Of a DNA stretch of 64,000 bases, positions 8,734 to 17,336 are shown piece after piece. Within the stretch, counting starts at the first letter, position 1. Every line of letters begins with the position of its first letter. A program made the translations under genes and the position numbers. Below the pieces are notes generated by a model. It was not told the DNA's origin. It ran no database searches and saw only the letters and a list, made by a program, of their open reading frames with translations. The stretch comes from Bradyrhizobium algeriense (GTDB lineage Bacteria > Pseudomonadota > Alphaproteobacteria > Rhizobiales > Xanthobacteraceae), in NCBI RefSeq assembly GCF_036924595.1, contig NZ_JAZHRV010000001.1, forward strand, positions 744,001 to 808,000, in the 5' to 3' direction.

Positions 8734-9330
8734 ATGTCAAGGTCTACCTCATCGGCACCTGTTACCGCTGACAAAAGCCCGAAACGTCAGCTTCGCTGAA
8801 TCTCTCGGGCGGACCATTTTCTCAGCAATCCGGACGACGCGTCGGCGTTTCCGAGACTCGAATCCGAGAAGGCGTAACTTGAAGCAAGTCTCAGCAGGCT
8901 AACCGCTGCTCGGGAGACCAGGGATAGCCCGCCGCCTGTCAGTGGTGCGCCGGTGACCAATGCATCGAGTCCCGCCGCCGGCGATGGCGCCGAACGCCAT
9001 CTGCTGCACGGCAACCTCCTGTTCGGCCGCTTCGACCTTCTCGTTTCACAGCTGCAGGCCGCCTGATCCCGCCAATCGGCTGCTGATGGGTGGGATGTGT
9101 CACCTCACCGCGGTTTGGCTGTTCTACCGACGGCCCTATGATCTGGTGCAACGAGGCGAAGAGTTGTTCGATCGCATCGAATTATCTTTTCTGGCGGGTG
9201 GCGGCTCCCGTGGGGTCGAAGCAAGCAGACGTCCCGCGCGAAGCGGCGGGCTGTCGTCATTCGTTCGGCGCCGATACCATGAGCGGCAAGAAGCTGATAG
9301 GTTGCAGGCTCGCTTACGAAGGAGAGCGTG
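8734..9330 (+). other. 597-base gap without a supported gene
   Basis: No frame here has coding character over a convincing length. A frame ending at TGA near 9066 (reading ...HLLHGNLLFGRFDLLVSQLQAA) could be the tail of a lost gene, but nothing upstream extends it. The last stretch carries the ribosome-binding site of the AraC-type gene (AAGGAG at 9319-9324). Confidence 0.5.
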
Positions 9331-10329
9331 ATGCAGCTATCGAAGCAAGCGGTCGGCGAAGCGGCCTTCATCCAGCGATTGTCCGGTCGGCGGACGGCTC
9401 ATGCGCCGTCCTTGCCGCTCGTGACGGACGAGTTCGTCTACCGTTCGGAAGACCGACAGAACATCTTTCTGCGCACCACTATCGATGACGAAATCTCTGC
9501 GGTATATGGAAGGTTCAAACTCGATCGACCGGCGGTCGTCCACCTTCAGCCCGGCTCACGCTTCCTTCTGACATTCTATCTGGCCGGCAACATAGCCGGC
9601 GAGGCGATCGGCCGACGTTCGAAGCCGCTGGACCTCAGAACGGGATACGCGCACCTGCGCGCGTCCAACCAACGAGGGGGATTCCTCGTTGGGCTACCGG
9701 CAGGTCCAGCCTCGTTCTTTCAGATCAGGCTGACGCCGGACGCCTTGATGCGTGTTGCCCGTGACCTGCAGCTCGACCTCGACAGTGAACGGCCGCCCGC
9801 CCTGGGTGCGCATGATGGGAGCGTCATCGTCAATGCGCCGTGGTCGGGGCGGGAGCAGTCGATCCTGGAGGGCTTCGCGCCTTGGGAAGCCAGTGAACGG
9901 ATGATGCTCCGCGCGCTTGCCGGCCGCGGCGCCGAACTCGCCTGCGCGTTCATGCGCCACACCTTTCACGATATCGTTGCTGACACGCGTCCGGGATCCG
10001 CCGAGTTGTTCCAGCGTATTCTCGCGGGGCGATCCGCTTCTGCCGTTCCCGCTCGTCTCAAGGCCGTGGAGGATAAGACCGGACTTGCGCGCTCGACCTT
10101 GTGGCGGGCCAGCAAGGCCCGGCATGGAGAGTCGCCGGCACGAATAATGCGCAACCGGCGGCTCGATCGGGCATTCCTGGCCCTGCAATCGACCGATGAC
10201 ACGGTCGCTGCCATTGCCCTCGATGCGGGATGGGCCTGCCCGTCCAAATTTGCCGCCGCGTTCCGCCGGCAGTTCGGGCGGTCGCCCGGTGCGACGCGAC
10301 GTGCTCTGGCTGTGCAACAAAAGGCCTGA
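9331..10329 (+). CDS. AraC-family transcriptional regulator
   Basis: 332 residues from ATG 9331 (AAGGAG upstream, spacing 6; a GTG at 9328 is also in frame). The last 100 residues hold the double helix-turn-helix: LKAVEDKTGLARSTLWRASK for the first and AIALDAGWACPSKFAAAFRR with QFGRSPGATRR for the second. The N-terminal 220 residues are a sensing domain of the PchR-like kind. It stands alone, 72 bases before a four-gene coupled operon on the same strand, which it probably controls. Confidence 0.88.
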   Translation: MQLSKQAVGEAAFIQRLSGRRTAHAPSLPLVTDEFVYRSEDRQNIFLRTTIDDEISAVYGRFKLDRPAVVHLQPGSRFLLTFYLAGNIAGEAIGRRSKPLDLRTGYAHLRASNQRGGFLVGLPAGPASFFQIRLTPDALMRVARDLQLDLDSERPPALGAHDGSVIVNAPWSGREQSILEGFAPWEASERMMLRALAGRGAELACAFMRHTFHDIVADTRPGSAELFQRILAGRSASAVPARLKAVEDKTGLARSTLWRASKARHGESPARIMRNRRLDRAFLALQSTDDTVAAIALDAGWACPSKFAAAFRRQFGRSPGATRRALAVQQKA

Positions 10330-10401
10330 ACGTTCGCAACGTTCGGCACCGCGAGCGGCTTCGGCGGACGCTAAGCTTTCCCTCATCGTAAGGAGGGTAT
10401 G

Positions 10402-11379
10402 ATGAACCGCCGTCAATTCGTCGCTGCGATGATCGGCTCGGTCGCCGCGGGACCGGCGGCGCGGGCCCAGACCTATCCAGCCCGTCCGATCACCTTCATC
10501 GTTCCCTATTCAGCCGGCGGGCCGCTGGACGCGACCGCGCGTTTGGTCGGCGAAGGATTGTCCCGACGCGTCGGGCAGGCCGTGGTCGTGGAGAATCGGA
10601 CCGGCGCGAGCGGCATGCTTGGCGCGAACGCGGTCGCCAAAGCGCAGCCCGACGGCTACACGCTCCTGTTCACGGTCATCGACACGCAAGTCAACAATGT
10701 CGCGCTGTTCAAGACCATCGCCTATGATCCCGTGAAGGATTTTGCACCAATAACCCAGGCCTTCCTGGCGCCGATGATTTTGGTGGCAGGCGCGAAGTTC
10801 AGTGCGCGCACGCCTCAACAATTTGCCGAACAGGTCAAGACCTCAGGTCAGCCGCTCGCTTACGGGTCGTGGGGCATCGGCGGATCGGCCCATCTCGCCG
10901 GCGAAGCATTATGGAACCGGCATTTCAGGCTTGGGATGACGCACGTTCCTTATCGAGGTGAGGCGCCGATCGTCAACGATCTGCTCAGCGGTCAGATTCC
11001 GGTATCGTTCGCATCCATCGCCAATACGCGGCAGCATATCGAGACCGGCGCGCTGAGGTCGCTAGCTGTCTCCGGTACCAAGAGATCGTCGGCGCTGCCT
11101 GACCTGCCGACCTTGACCGAGCTTGGCTTCACCGATCCGGTGTTCAAGATCGGCGTCTGGCTCGGCGCGTTCGCCCCTGGACAAACGCCGCCGCCAATCG
11201 TCGACCGGCTATCGCAGGAGATGCGGGCGGTCGTCCGCAGCCCCGAAGTCTCGGACAGAATGGTACGGCTCGGCTTCGAGCCTGTCGCGTCGACCCCGGA
11301 GGAATTTGCCCGCAGTCTGGAAACCGAGATTGCCACGATCAAGGCCGTCTTCCGCGACCTCGGGATCGAACAGCAGTGA
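10402..11379 (+). CDS. Bug/TctC-type periplasmic solute-binding protein
   Basis: 325 residues, ATG 10402 with AGGAGG at 10391-10396. Signal peptide MNRRQFVAAMIGSVAAGPAARA with a twin-Arg start is followed by the family hallmark YPARPITFIVPYSAGGPLD and a second mark GASGMLGANAVAKAQPDGYT. Bug proteins bind carboxylates such as tricarboxylates or aromatic acids. No TctA/TctB membrane genes are nearby, so it may work with a distant transporter or as a sensor. Its TGA overlaps the GTG start of the PrpD-like gene, coupling their translation. Confidence 0.92.
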   Translation: MNRRQFVAAMIGSVAAGPAARAQTYPARPITFIVPYSAGGPLDATARLVGEGLSRRVGQAVVVENRTGASGMLGANAVAKAQPDGYTLLFTVIDTQVNNVALFKTIAYDPVKDFAPITQAFLAPMILVAGAKFSARTPQQFAEQVKTSGQPLAYGSWGIGGSAHLAGEALWNRHFRLGMTHVPYRGEAPIVNDLLSGQIPVSFASIANTRQHIETGALRSLAVSGTKRSSALPDLPTLTELGFTDPVFKIGVWLGAFAPGQTPPPIVDRLSQEMRAVVRSPEVSDRMVRLGFEPVASTPEEFARSLETEIATIKAVFRDLGIEQQ

Positions 11380-12740
11380 ACGATCCGCTCGATGCGCTTC
11401 TGGATCACGCGTTTTTCGTCGAGGCAACAAAAATCCCGACGGAGACGATGAATTTCCAACTGCGTCGCGTTCTCGACAATCTTGGCTGTCTCGTCGCAGG
11501 CTATGATCAAGCTGGCACAAGCATGGCGTTATCGCTCGCGCGGCGCTGGAGCGGTGCGCAGGAGGCCACGGTAATTGGATCGATCGAAAAGCTTGCCGCG
11601 CCCCAGGCGGCTTTTGTCAATGCGGTGAGGGCGCGAGCCCTTGATTTCTGCGATGTGCTGTCGCCCGGATGGCATCCGAGTTCGTCGGATGTGCCGGTCG
11701 CTCTCGCTGCGGCGGAAATGTCCGGTGCCGGCGGCGAAGCAGTGCTTGCCGCCCTGGCCGTCGGACAGGATGTGGGCCAGAGGATCAATCGGGCCGCGCA
11801 GGCAAACGGCTTCTTTTATCGAGGCTTCGACAGCAACGTGCTTGGGCTGTTTTCGGGCGCCATCATCGCGAGCCGGCTCCTTGGGCTGACACGCGCGCAG
11901 ATGAGCGACGCCATCGGGCTTGCCTTCGATTTCGGTATCGGCACCTTCCAGCACTATCAAGACAAGGTGCTTGCCGTGAGGATCAGCCAAGGACTCGTGG
12001 CCCGCCACGCGCTTGAGGCCGTGTTCCTGGCTCGAGCGGGGATCAGCGGACCGAAGCGGACTCTTGCGGGTGAATGCGGCTTCTTTCGGCTCTACGGGCC
12101 TGCTGCGCCGGATCTGGCGGTTCTCGGCGAAAACCTCGGAGAGAGGTTCCTTGGTGAGGAGGCCACCTGCGTCAAACTCTACCCGAGTTGCGGAGTGACC
12201 CTGGCGCTGACCGAGGCGTTGCTCGCCGCACGAGGGCGCGGCGAGATCCCGTTCGATCAGATCGCCGGCCTGTCGCTGCGCATCTCGCCGGCCATGAACG
12301 TAATCTGCGGCGGCCCCTACGCGCCGGCGGAGACACCCGAAGTCGATGCGCAGTTCAACGTCCGCTACGTCGCCGCCAATGCCATATTACGCGGCCGCGC
12401 AACGCTGGACGAGTTCACTGCAAGCGCTGCGACTGCGCCAGACATTGTAGCCTTCGCGCAGCGCATCGATGTCGCAGAAGAACCTGCTTTCGGTCATTTC
12501 GACCAGTGTGAGGCAATCATCTCCAACAAGGACGGCGCCAGGCGCGTCATCCCGGCACAGTTCGGACGAGGCTGGCCTGAGAACCCGCCAACACAGGACG
12601 ATCTCATTGCGAAATTTCTCCAGTGTGCGGCCTTTTCAGGAAGGCCTGGCTGGCGTGACGGTGACGCCCTGATTGCGGCGATCAAGACTCTGCGCTCGGC
12701 AGCGTCCGTCGAACCGCTTATCGCGGCTTTTGCTGCATGA
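11376..12740 (+). CDS. MmgE/PrpD family dehydratase-like protein
   Basis: 454 residues, GTG start at 11376 overlapping the preceding stop (GTGA). The fold is that of 2-methylcitrate dehydratase/cis-aconitate decarboxylase: LGCLVAGYDQAGTSMA near residue 40, ARALDFCDVL and the CVKLYPSCGVTLALTEALL segment near residue 270 match the family order. The usual HPS motif appears as WHPSSSDVPVALA. The substrate is likely a branched di- or tricarboxylate, consistent with the Bug protein upstream. It overlaps the next gene by 4 bases. Confidence 0.88.
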   Translation: MNDPLDALLDHAFFVEATKIPTETMNFQLRRVLDNLGCLVAGYDQAGTSMALSLARRWSGAQEATVIGSIEKLAAPQAAFVNAVRARALDFCDVLSPGWHPSSSDVPVALAAAEMSGAGGEAVLAALAVGQDVGQRINRAAQANGFFYRGFDSNVLGLFSGAIIASRLLGLTRAQMSDAIGLAFDFGIGTFQHYQDKVLAVRISQGLVARHALEAVFLARAGISGPKRTLAGECGFFRLYGPAAPDLAVLGENLGERFLGEEATCVKLYPSCGVTLALTEALLAARGRGEIPFDQIAGLSLRISPAMNVICGGPYAPAETPEVDAQFNVRYVAANAILRGRATLDEFTASAATAPDIVAFAQRIDVAEEPAFGHFDQCEAIISNKDGARRVIPAQFGRGWPENPPTQDDLIAKFLQCAAFSGRPGWRDGDALIAAIKTLRSAASVEPLIAAFAA

Positions 12741-13453
12741 GAGCCCATCGCACTGAGCTGATCGGCCTCGTCGGCGGCATGACGTGGCATTCGACCGCTC
12801 GATATTATCGTATGCTGAATGAGCGGGGCGAGGCCTTGCGGGGCGCACGCTCGACGCCGGAAAGTCTTGTCGTGACACTCGATTTTGCGCCGTTGTTTCA
12901 GATGGCCCTGAAGGACGAATGGCAGGCGATCGGAGACCGGCTCGTGGGCGCTGTCGCAACGCTTGCCGCTGGCGGTGCGGGCCTAGTCGCGCTCACAGCC
13001 GTGACCGCGCACCGGGTGTTTGCATCCATCGCTGCCAGCACGAGCCTTCCGTGTATTCACGTCCTCGATCCGGCCGGGGTGCTTCTGCAGCGACGCGGAG
13101 TGAAACGCATCGGCGTGTTGGCAACGCGTTTCGCTGCCAGCCAGGATTTCATCGACGCGCGTCTTGAGCGGGCCGGCGTGACCGGTGTCTTGCGGCCCGA
13201 TGCCGCCGGCCAGGCCGCGGTCGATGCGATTATCGAGGATCAGCTCGCGCACGGCCTGATCACGCCCGCCGCACGCCGCAAGATTGACGATATAGCCGAC
13301 GGTCTGCGGCGTCGCGGTGCCGACGCACTGCTCCTGGCATGCACGGAGCTGCCATTGCTCTACCCTAACGGCAACATGCCGAACGATGTTGTCGATGCCG
13401 TCACCCTGCACGTTGATGCGCTTCTGGATCATGATCGAGGACACCGTGACTGA
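12737..13453 (+). CDS. aspartate/glutamate racemase-fold enzyme lacking the first catalytic Cys
   Basis: 238 residues with the racemase signature GLVGGMTWHSTARYY at the N-terminus. The second catalytic Cys is present in LLLACTELPLL (codon 13340-13342). The first, normally in CNTAH, is replaced: the stretch reads LTAVTAH with Ala at the Cys place (12998-13000). Two-base racemisation needs both Cys, so the enzyme may instead be a decarboxylase or isomerase; arylmalonate decarboxylase of the same superfamily also keeps only the second Cys. ATGA overlap with the PrpD-like gene and overlap with the next gene show translational coupling. Confidence 0.85.
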   Translation: MRAHRTELIGLVGGMTWHSTARYYRMLNERGEALRGARSTPESLVVTLDFAPLFQMALKDEWQAIGDRLVGAVATLAAGGAGLVALTAVTAHRVFASIAASTSLPCIHVLDPAGVLLQRRGVKRIGVLATRFAASQDFIDARLERAGVTGVLRPDAAGQAAVDAIIEDQLAHGLITPAARRKIDDIADGLRRRGADALLLACTELPLLYPNGNMPNDVVDAVTLHVDALLDHDRGHRD

Positions 13454-14255
13454 AAACCCCGTCAAAGCCATCGATCATCTGCTCACTTTCGTCCGCGATC
13501 TGGATGAGGCCGCCCGCTTTTATGATCGGCTTGGCTTCACGTTGACGCCCGAGAGCCGAATTGATGCCATGGGCATCGTCAACCGGCTAATCCTGTTTCC
13601 CGACGCGAGCGAAGGGTCGGCGAACTTCATTGAGTTGATGAGTGTATTCGATACGGACCGGCTGCCTCCGGCTATGGCCGCGCTGCTGTCCGGTGACGAA
13701 GGAATCAAGTCGATGGTTCTTTCGCTCGGTGATGTCGAGGGGGCCCGCGCTCATTTCGTCGAGCTCGGCTGTCCGTTCGGCCCGCCCATGCATGTCCGGC
13801 GCGAGTGGAAGCTCTCCGCCACCGAGTCCGTCTGGCCGGAATTCGACGTGTTGCTGCCGGTCGACGATGTCGTAACCTTCAACGGTTGCCGATACTACAA
13901 TGTCGAGCTGTACCGCCTTCCTGCTTGGACTACGCATCGCAACGGCGCTCGTGCGTTCGACCGGGTCGACTGCGCTGCTGCGGATCCGCAAACGGCCGCG
14001 TCCCGCTTGGCGAATGTTCTCGGTACGACGGCGACCGGCGGTACCGTTGCGCATCGCGACATGACGATAGATATCCGCCGCGATGGTGCCGCCGCGACCT
14101 GGCCGATCCGTATCGCGGGATATCGCGTAACCGGGCTCAACGAAAATTATCTGGCGCAAGCACTGAGTACCCACCGCGACATCGGGCAAGTAAATCAGGT
14201 CACGGCTTTCGGGCAAACAATCGAGCTTTCATCCCAAGCGCCACGCGCGTCATGA
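13446..14255 (+). CDS. VOC-superfamily (glyoxalase-like) protein
   Basis: 269 residues from GTG 13446, preceded by GAGGA with short spacing; ATG 13431 is an alternative five codons earlier. Two repeats of the vicinal-oxygen-chelate fold are suggested by AIDHLLTFVRDLDEAARFYD at the start and a second half from about residue 150. It resembles the Glyoxalase_3-type single-chain proteins. It overlaps the racemase stop and closes the coupled operon that starts with the Bug protein. Substrate unknown. Confidence 0.8.
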   Translation: MTENPVKAIDHLLTFVRDLDEAARFYDRLGFTLTPESRIDAMGIVNRLILFPDASEGSANFIELMSVFDTDRLPPAMAALLSGDEGIKSMVLSLGDVEGARAHFVELGCPFGPPMHVRREWKLSATESVWPEFDVLLPVDDVVTFNGCRYYNVELYRLPAWTTHRNGARAFDRVDCAAADPQTAASRLANVLGTTATGGTVAHRDMTIDIRRDGAAATWPIRIAGYRVTGLNENYLAQALSTHRDIGQVNQVTAFGQTIELSSQAPRAS

Positions 14256-14948
14256 GCCGCGACTCTCGGTAGCAAAGGGAGACCTCCGCGATAGGACTGA
14301 CTTTAGCCCTCGACAAACCCACTCGACGGAAAGCACCGGCTGACTCAGCGCTCAGCAGGGTGGTGGCACAACTTTTGCTCGTGACACGGAAACGATAAAG
14401 GCAGATAGCGAGGGCTGAACTTGAAGAACGTTCTGATCCACCGTGTGAGCAATTGGTGTGCGAAAGTCTGGCGCGAAATAAGGGACTCCGTAAAGCATGC
14501 GCCAATGCACTAGCTAGAGGCGGACCATATGCAGTGCAGCTAGTAGCTCGGAGCAGCTTGCACTTCTGGCTGCAAATGGTTCGGTCCACTTGGGTGTTTG
14601 CCGCCGATCTTCTTCGATTGCTTGTCTCGTACCTCTCCTGCGGCGATTGTTGGTTCTGGGTTGGGCGGTACCTTTCAGGCGTTTCGCTCGGGACAAGATC
14701 AATCCTTGAACCATATCGAAATCCGTCGAAGCGCATAGTTTCTTTTGATTTCTGCTCCGAGGAAAGGCTCTTTAAACTTTGGTCGCGCGCGGGGGGCGGC
14801 GTTATGCAGGGTTGCGTGTACTTCACTTCGGGGAAAATCTGCACATCTGGGATCATTGAGGGCATTCCATCCGTGCGATACTTCGGACGGTGCTGATTGG
14901 TTTCGATGCGATGCCTGACTCTCTGCGAACAGATATGAAAGCGCGGCC
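14256..14948 (+). other. 693-base intergenic region, no supported gene
   Basis: Open frames occur on both strands (for example 14453-14896 forward and 14200-14865 reverse) but their products are rich in Ser, Arg and Cys, show no domain and overlap each other, so I take them as chance. The region is more AT-rich than its flanks and separates the racemase operon from the dehydroquinase-like gene; it must hold the promoter of the latter, which I could not place. Confidence 0.5.
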
Positions 14949-15404
14949 ATGACGTCTCCCACCATCTATTTCCTGAACGGCCCCAATGCCAATCTCTACG
15001 GGCTCGACAAGAGCGGCACCTATGGCCGCGAGAGTTTTGTCTCGATCAAGAAGCGCTGTGAGGATCACGCTGCGTCGCTCGGGCTGGTGATTGAATTCCG
15101 TCAGTCCAATCATGAAGGTGTTCTGGTTGACTGGATACAGGAGGCGAGGGAGAAGGCGGAGGGGATCGTCATCAATGCTGCCGGGCTCACTTACACTTCC
15201 ATTGCGATCCTCGACGCGCTACTCGCTTTCGAGGGGCCGATCATTGAGGCGCACATGAGCAATATCTGGAAGCGCGAGCCGTTTCGCCATCACTCTTACG
15301 TCTCGCGGGCAGCCACGGGCGTGGTCGCAGGTCTCGGCGCGCTCGGCTACGAACTCGCGTTGACAGCGGTGTCGCGTCTGATCTCTGAACGGGCCGCTCA
15401 ATGA
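14949..15404 (+). CDS. divergent type II 3-dehydroquinate dehydratase-like protein
   Basis: 151 residues, the normal AroQ length. NGPNANLYG at the start, QSNHEGVLVDWIQEA, EAHMSNIWKREPFRHHSY and GLGALGYELAL match the family, including the catalytic His in EAH. The flexible lid differs: the usual LGxREP...YG with a catalytic Arg reads YGLDKSGTYG, and the THTS motif is TYTS. So the Tyr remains but the lid Arg is missing, which argues for another substrate than dehydroquinate. It overlaps the following dehydrogenase gene (ATGA), placing it in the catabolic locus rather than in aromatic amino acid synthesis. Confidence 0.8.
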   Translation: MTSPTIYFLNGPNANLYGLDKSGTYGRESFVSIKKRCEDHAASLGLVIEFRQSNHEGVLVDWIQEAREKAEGIVINAAGLTYTSIAILDALLAFEGPIIEAHMSNIWKREPFRHHSYVSRAATGVVAGLGALGYELALTAVSRLISERAAQ

Positions 15405-16330
15405 CGTCGGAGGTCATGGCGTTCTATAGCGCCTTCGATGACCACGAGACGTGGCGCGCTGCCCTTGCAGTCGAGGGGATCGATCTTCGCCAGGCGGATG
15501 ACATCGGCGATCCGGATATCGTGCGGCATGCGCTGGTCTGGAAGCCGCCCCATGGGTTTTTCGCGCGCTACTCAAATCTCGGGCTCGTCGTCAATCTCGG
15601 CGCCGGCGTCGATGCGCTGGTCGGACGCGATGATCTGCCGGACGTGCCGATCACCCGCCTGTCCGATCCGAAGATGGCGCGGATGATGGCCGGCTATGTG
15701 CTGTTCGCGGTGACGCGTCACGCCCGCGATATTCCGGCCTTCGAGCGCGCGCAGCGTGAACGCCGCTGGCACTATATCCATCCGCGCGATCCCGAGACCA
15801 TCCGGGTCGGCGTGCTCGGTCTCGGTGAGTTGGGGTTGACCGCGGCGCTGGAATGCGCGCGGCAGGGCTATCGGGTGCGCGGCTGGTCCAACACATTGAA
15901 GTCAGTGGATGGCATCGAGACCTCTGCCGGCCTGCCGGCATTAGCGGAGATCCTGGGTGGGAGCGATATTCTCGTCTGCATGCTGCCGCAGACGCCGCAG
16001 ACCTGTGGCCTGCTCGATGCCGAGCGCCTGGCGCAGATGAAGCGGGGCGCGGCCTTCATCAATGTCTCCCGCGGCAGCATCATCGATGAACCGGCTTTGA
16101 TCGAAGCGCTCCGCTCGGGTCATATCGCGGAAGCGACGCTGGATGTGTTTGCCTCCGAACCTTTGTCGCCGGAGAGTCCCTTATGGGCGATGGACAATGT
16201 TCTGGTGACGCCGCATCTGGCCTCGGTCGCGCTACCGGGATCTGCGGCGCGACAGATCGGCGAGAATGTGCGCCGGCTTCGTGCCGGGCAGCCGCTGCTA
16301 AGCTGCGTCGATCCCGGCCGGGGCTATTGA
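15401..16330 (+). CDS. D-2-hydroxyacid dehydrogenase (GhrA-like)
   Basis: 309 residues. The NAD(P)-binding motif is VGVLGLGELG; the catalytic triad is visible as Arg in NVSRGSIIDE, Glu in DVFASEPL and His in VTPHLASVAL. It resembles glyoxylate/hydroxypyruvate reductase A. Its start overlaps the dehydroquinase-like stop, and its last 33 bases overlap the convergent LysR gene. It probably reduces or oxidises a hydroxy/keto acid formed late in the pathway encoded here. Confidence 0.88.
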   Translation: MTSEVMAFYSAFDDHETWRAALAVEGIDLRQADDIGDPDIVRHALVWKPPHGFFARYSNLGLVVNLGAGVDALVGRDDLPDVPITRLSDPKMARMMAGYVLFAVTRHARDIPAFERAQRERRWHYIHPRDPETIRVGVLGLGELGLTAALECARQGYRVRGWSNTLKSVDGIETSAGLPALAEILGGSDILVCMLPQTPQTCGLLDAERLAQMKRGAAFINVSRGSIIDEPALIEALRSGHIAEATLDVFASEPLSPESPLWAMDNVLVTPHLASVALPGSAARQIGENVRRLRAGQPLLSCVDPGRGY

Positions 16331-17245
16331 GCCGGGCGCGAACTGACCGCCAACGGCAAAGGCCTCGCGCGCGTAATCGGCAAATGTCTGCACCGCCGGC
16401 CGCAGCGCATGGCGCTTCAGGCGGAGCGCCATGACATGCGTTGGCGGCAGCTGTTCGGTGATGGGAACCACGGCGACGCGGCTTCCGTCATAGCCGATGG
16501 TGGTGCGCGGAACGGCATTATGGATGGAGTATCCCTGCCTATGCCCGATCAGCCCGCGGATCATTTCGGATGACCGGGTGCGGAACGAGATGCGCGGCTC
16601 GATGCCGGATGCCGTGAAAAGGCTGGAGAAGTAATCGCGCGAATGCGGCAAATCCAGCAGGATGAATGGTTCGTCGCGCATTTCGGTCAGGCTGATCGAA
16701 GACCGGGTCGCCAAAGGATGATCGGCCGACAGCAAGATATAGGGCGGCAGTTCGCAGAACTTTTCACCGACGATCTCGTCAGGGACGGCAAAGGAATAGG
16801 ACAGTGCCAGTTCCGTGCGCCCGGAAATCAAGGCGTCGATGATCTCCTGCTGGTCGCCTTCTTCCAGTTTTACTGAGATGCCCGGTTGGCGCTCGCGAAA
16901 GCCTGACAGCAGCCCCGGCATGAAGCGCGTGGCAAGCGTCAGGAAGCTGCCAACCACGATCTCGCCGTGCAAGGTGCTGCCGAGCGACTGGGCGCTTTGG
17001 GCGAAATCGCGGGCATGGTTGAGCAGCAGTCTCGCGTCATTCACCAGCCGCTGGCCGGCCGGGGACAGCGTCACGCCTTTGGCGAGATGGCGGATGAAGA
17101 TCTGGATACCAAGTTCTGCCTCTATCTGGCTGAGCGCGGCCGAGATCGAGGGCTGGGAGACATTCAGCCGCTTGGCCGCCTCCGTCACGCTGCCCGCGTC
17201 GGCCGTCTCAACCACGTAACGCAACGCCCGGAGCGAGAACCTCAT
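16298..17245 (-). CDS. LysR-family transcriptional regulator
   Basis: 315 residues. The N-terminal winged helix-turn-helix reads VTEAAKRLNVSQPSISAALS, followed by the linker helix and a periplasmic-binding-protein-like effector domain. It is divergent from the HpaB-type monooxygenase gene, with a 91-base spacer carrying a CATAA-N11-TTATG box, the classic arrangement for an activator of the neighbouring catabolic genes and repressor of itself. Its end overlaps the convergent dehydrogenase gene. Confidence 0.93.
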   Translation of the reverse strand: MRFSLRALRYVVETADAGSVTEAAKRLNVSQPSISAALSQIEAELGIQIFIRHLAKGVTLSPAGQRLVNDARLLLNHARDFAQSAQSLGSTLHGEIVVGSFLTLATRFMPGLLSGFRERQPGISVKLEEGDQQEIIDALISGRTELALSYSFAVPDEIVGEKFCELPPYILLSADHPLATRSSISLTEMRDEPFILLDLPHSRDYFSSLFTASGIEPRISFRTRSSEMIRGLIGHRQGYSIHNAVPRTTIGYDGSRVAVVPITEQLPPTHVMALRLKRHALRPAVQTFADYAREAFAVGGQFAPGSIAPAGIDAA

Positions 17246-17255
17246 CGCATTTTCC

Positions 17256-17290
17256 TATGTATCTCCAAACATAAAAATATTTTCCTTATG
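17256..17290. promoter_or_regulatory. LysR-type operator between regulator and monooxygenase genes
   Basis: CATAA at 17270-17274 and TTATG at 17286-17290 are separated by exactly 11 bases, matching the T-N11-A rule of LysR boxes. A second overlapping dyad, TATGT (17256-17260) and ACATA (17269-17273), lies beside it. The pair sits in the 91-base divergent spacer, as expected for recognition and activation sites. Confidence 0.6.
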
Positions 17291-17336
17291 ATAGGCGCTC
17301 CGGCACCCTGTCGTCCAGTCGAACAGGAGCCAATGA

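Noticed and set aside
14200..14865. 221-codon minus-strand frame in the 14.3-14.9 kb gap
   Set aside because: Ser/Arg/Cys-rich, no motif, no convincing start signal, and overlapped by an equally featureless forward frame.
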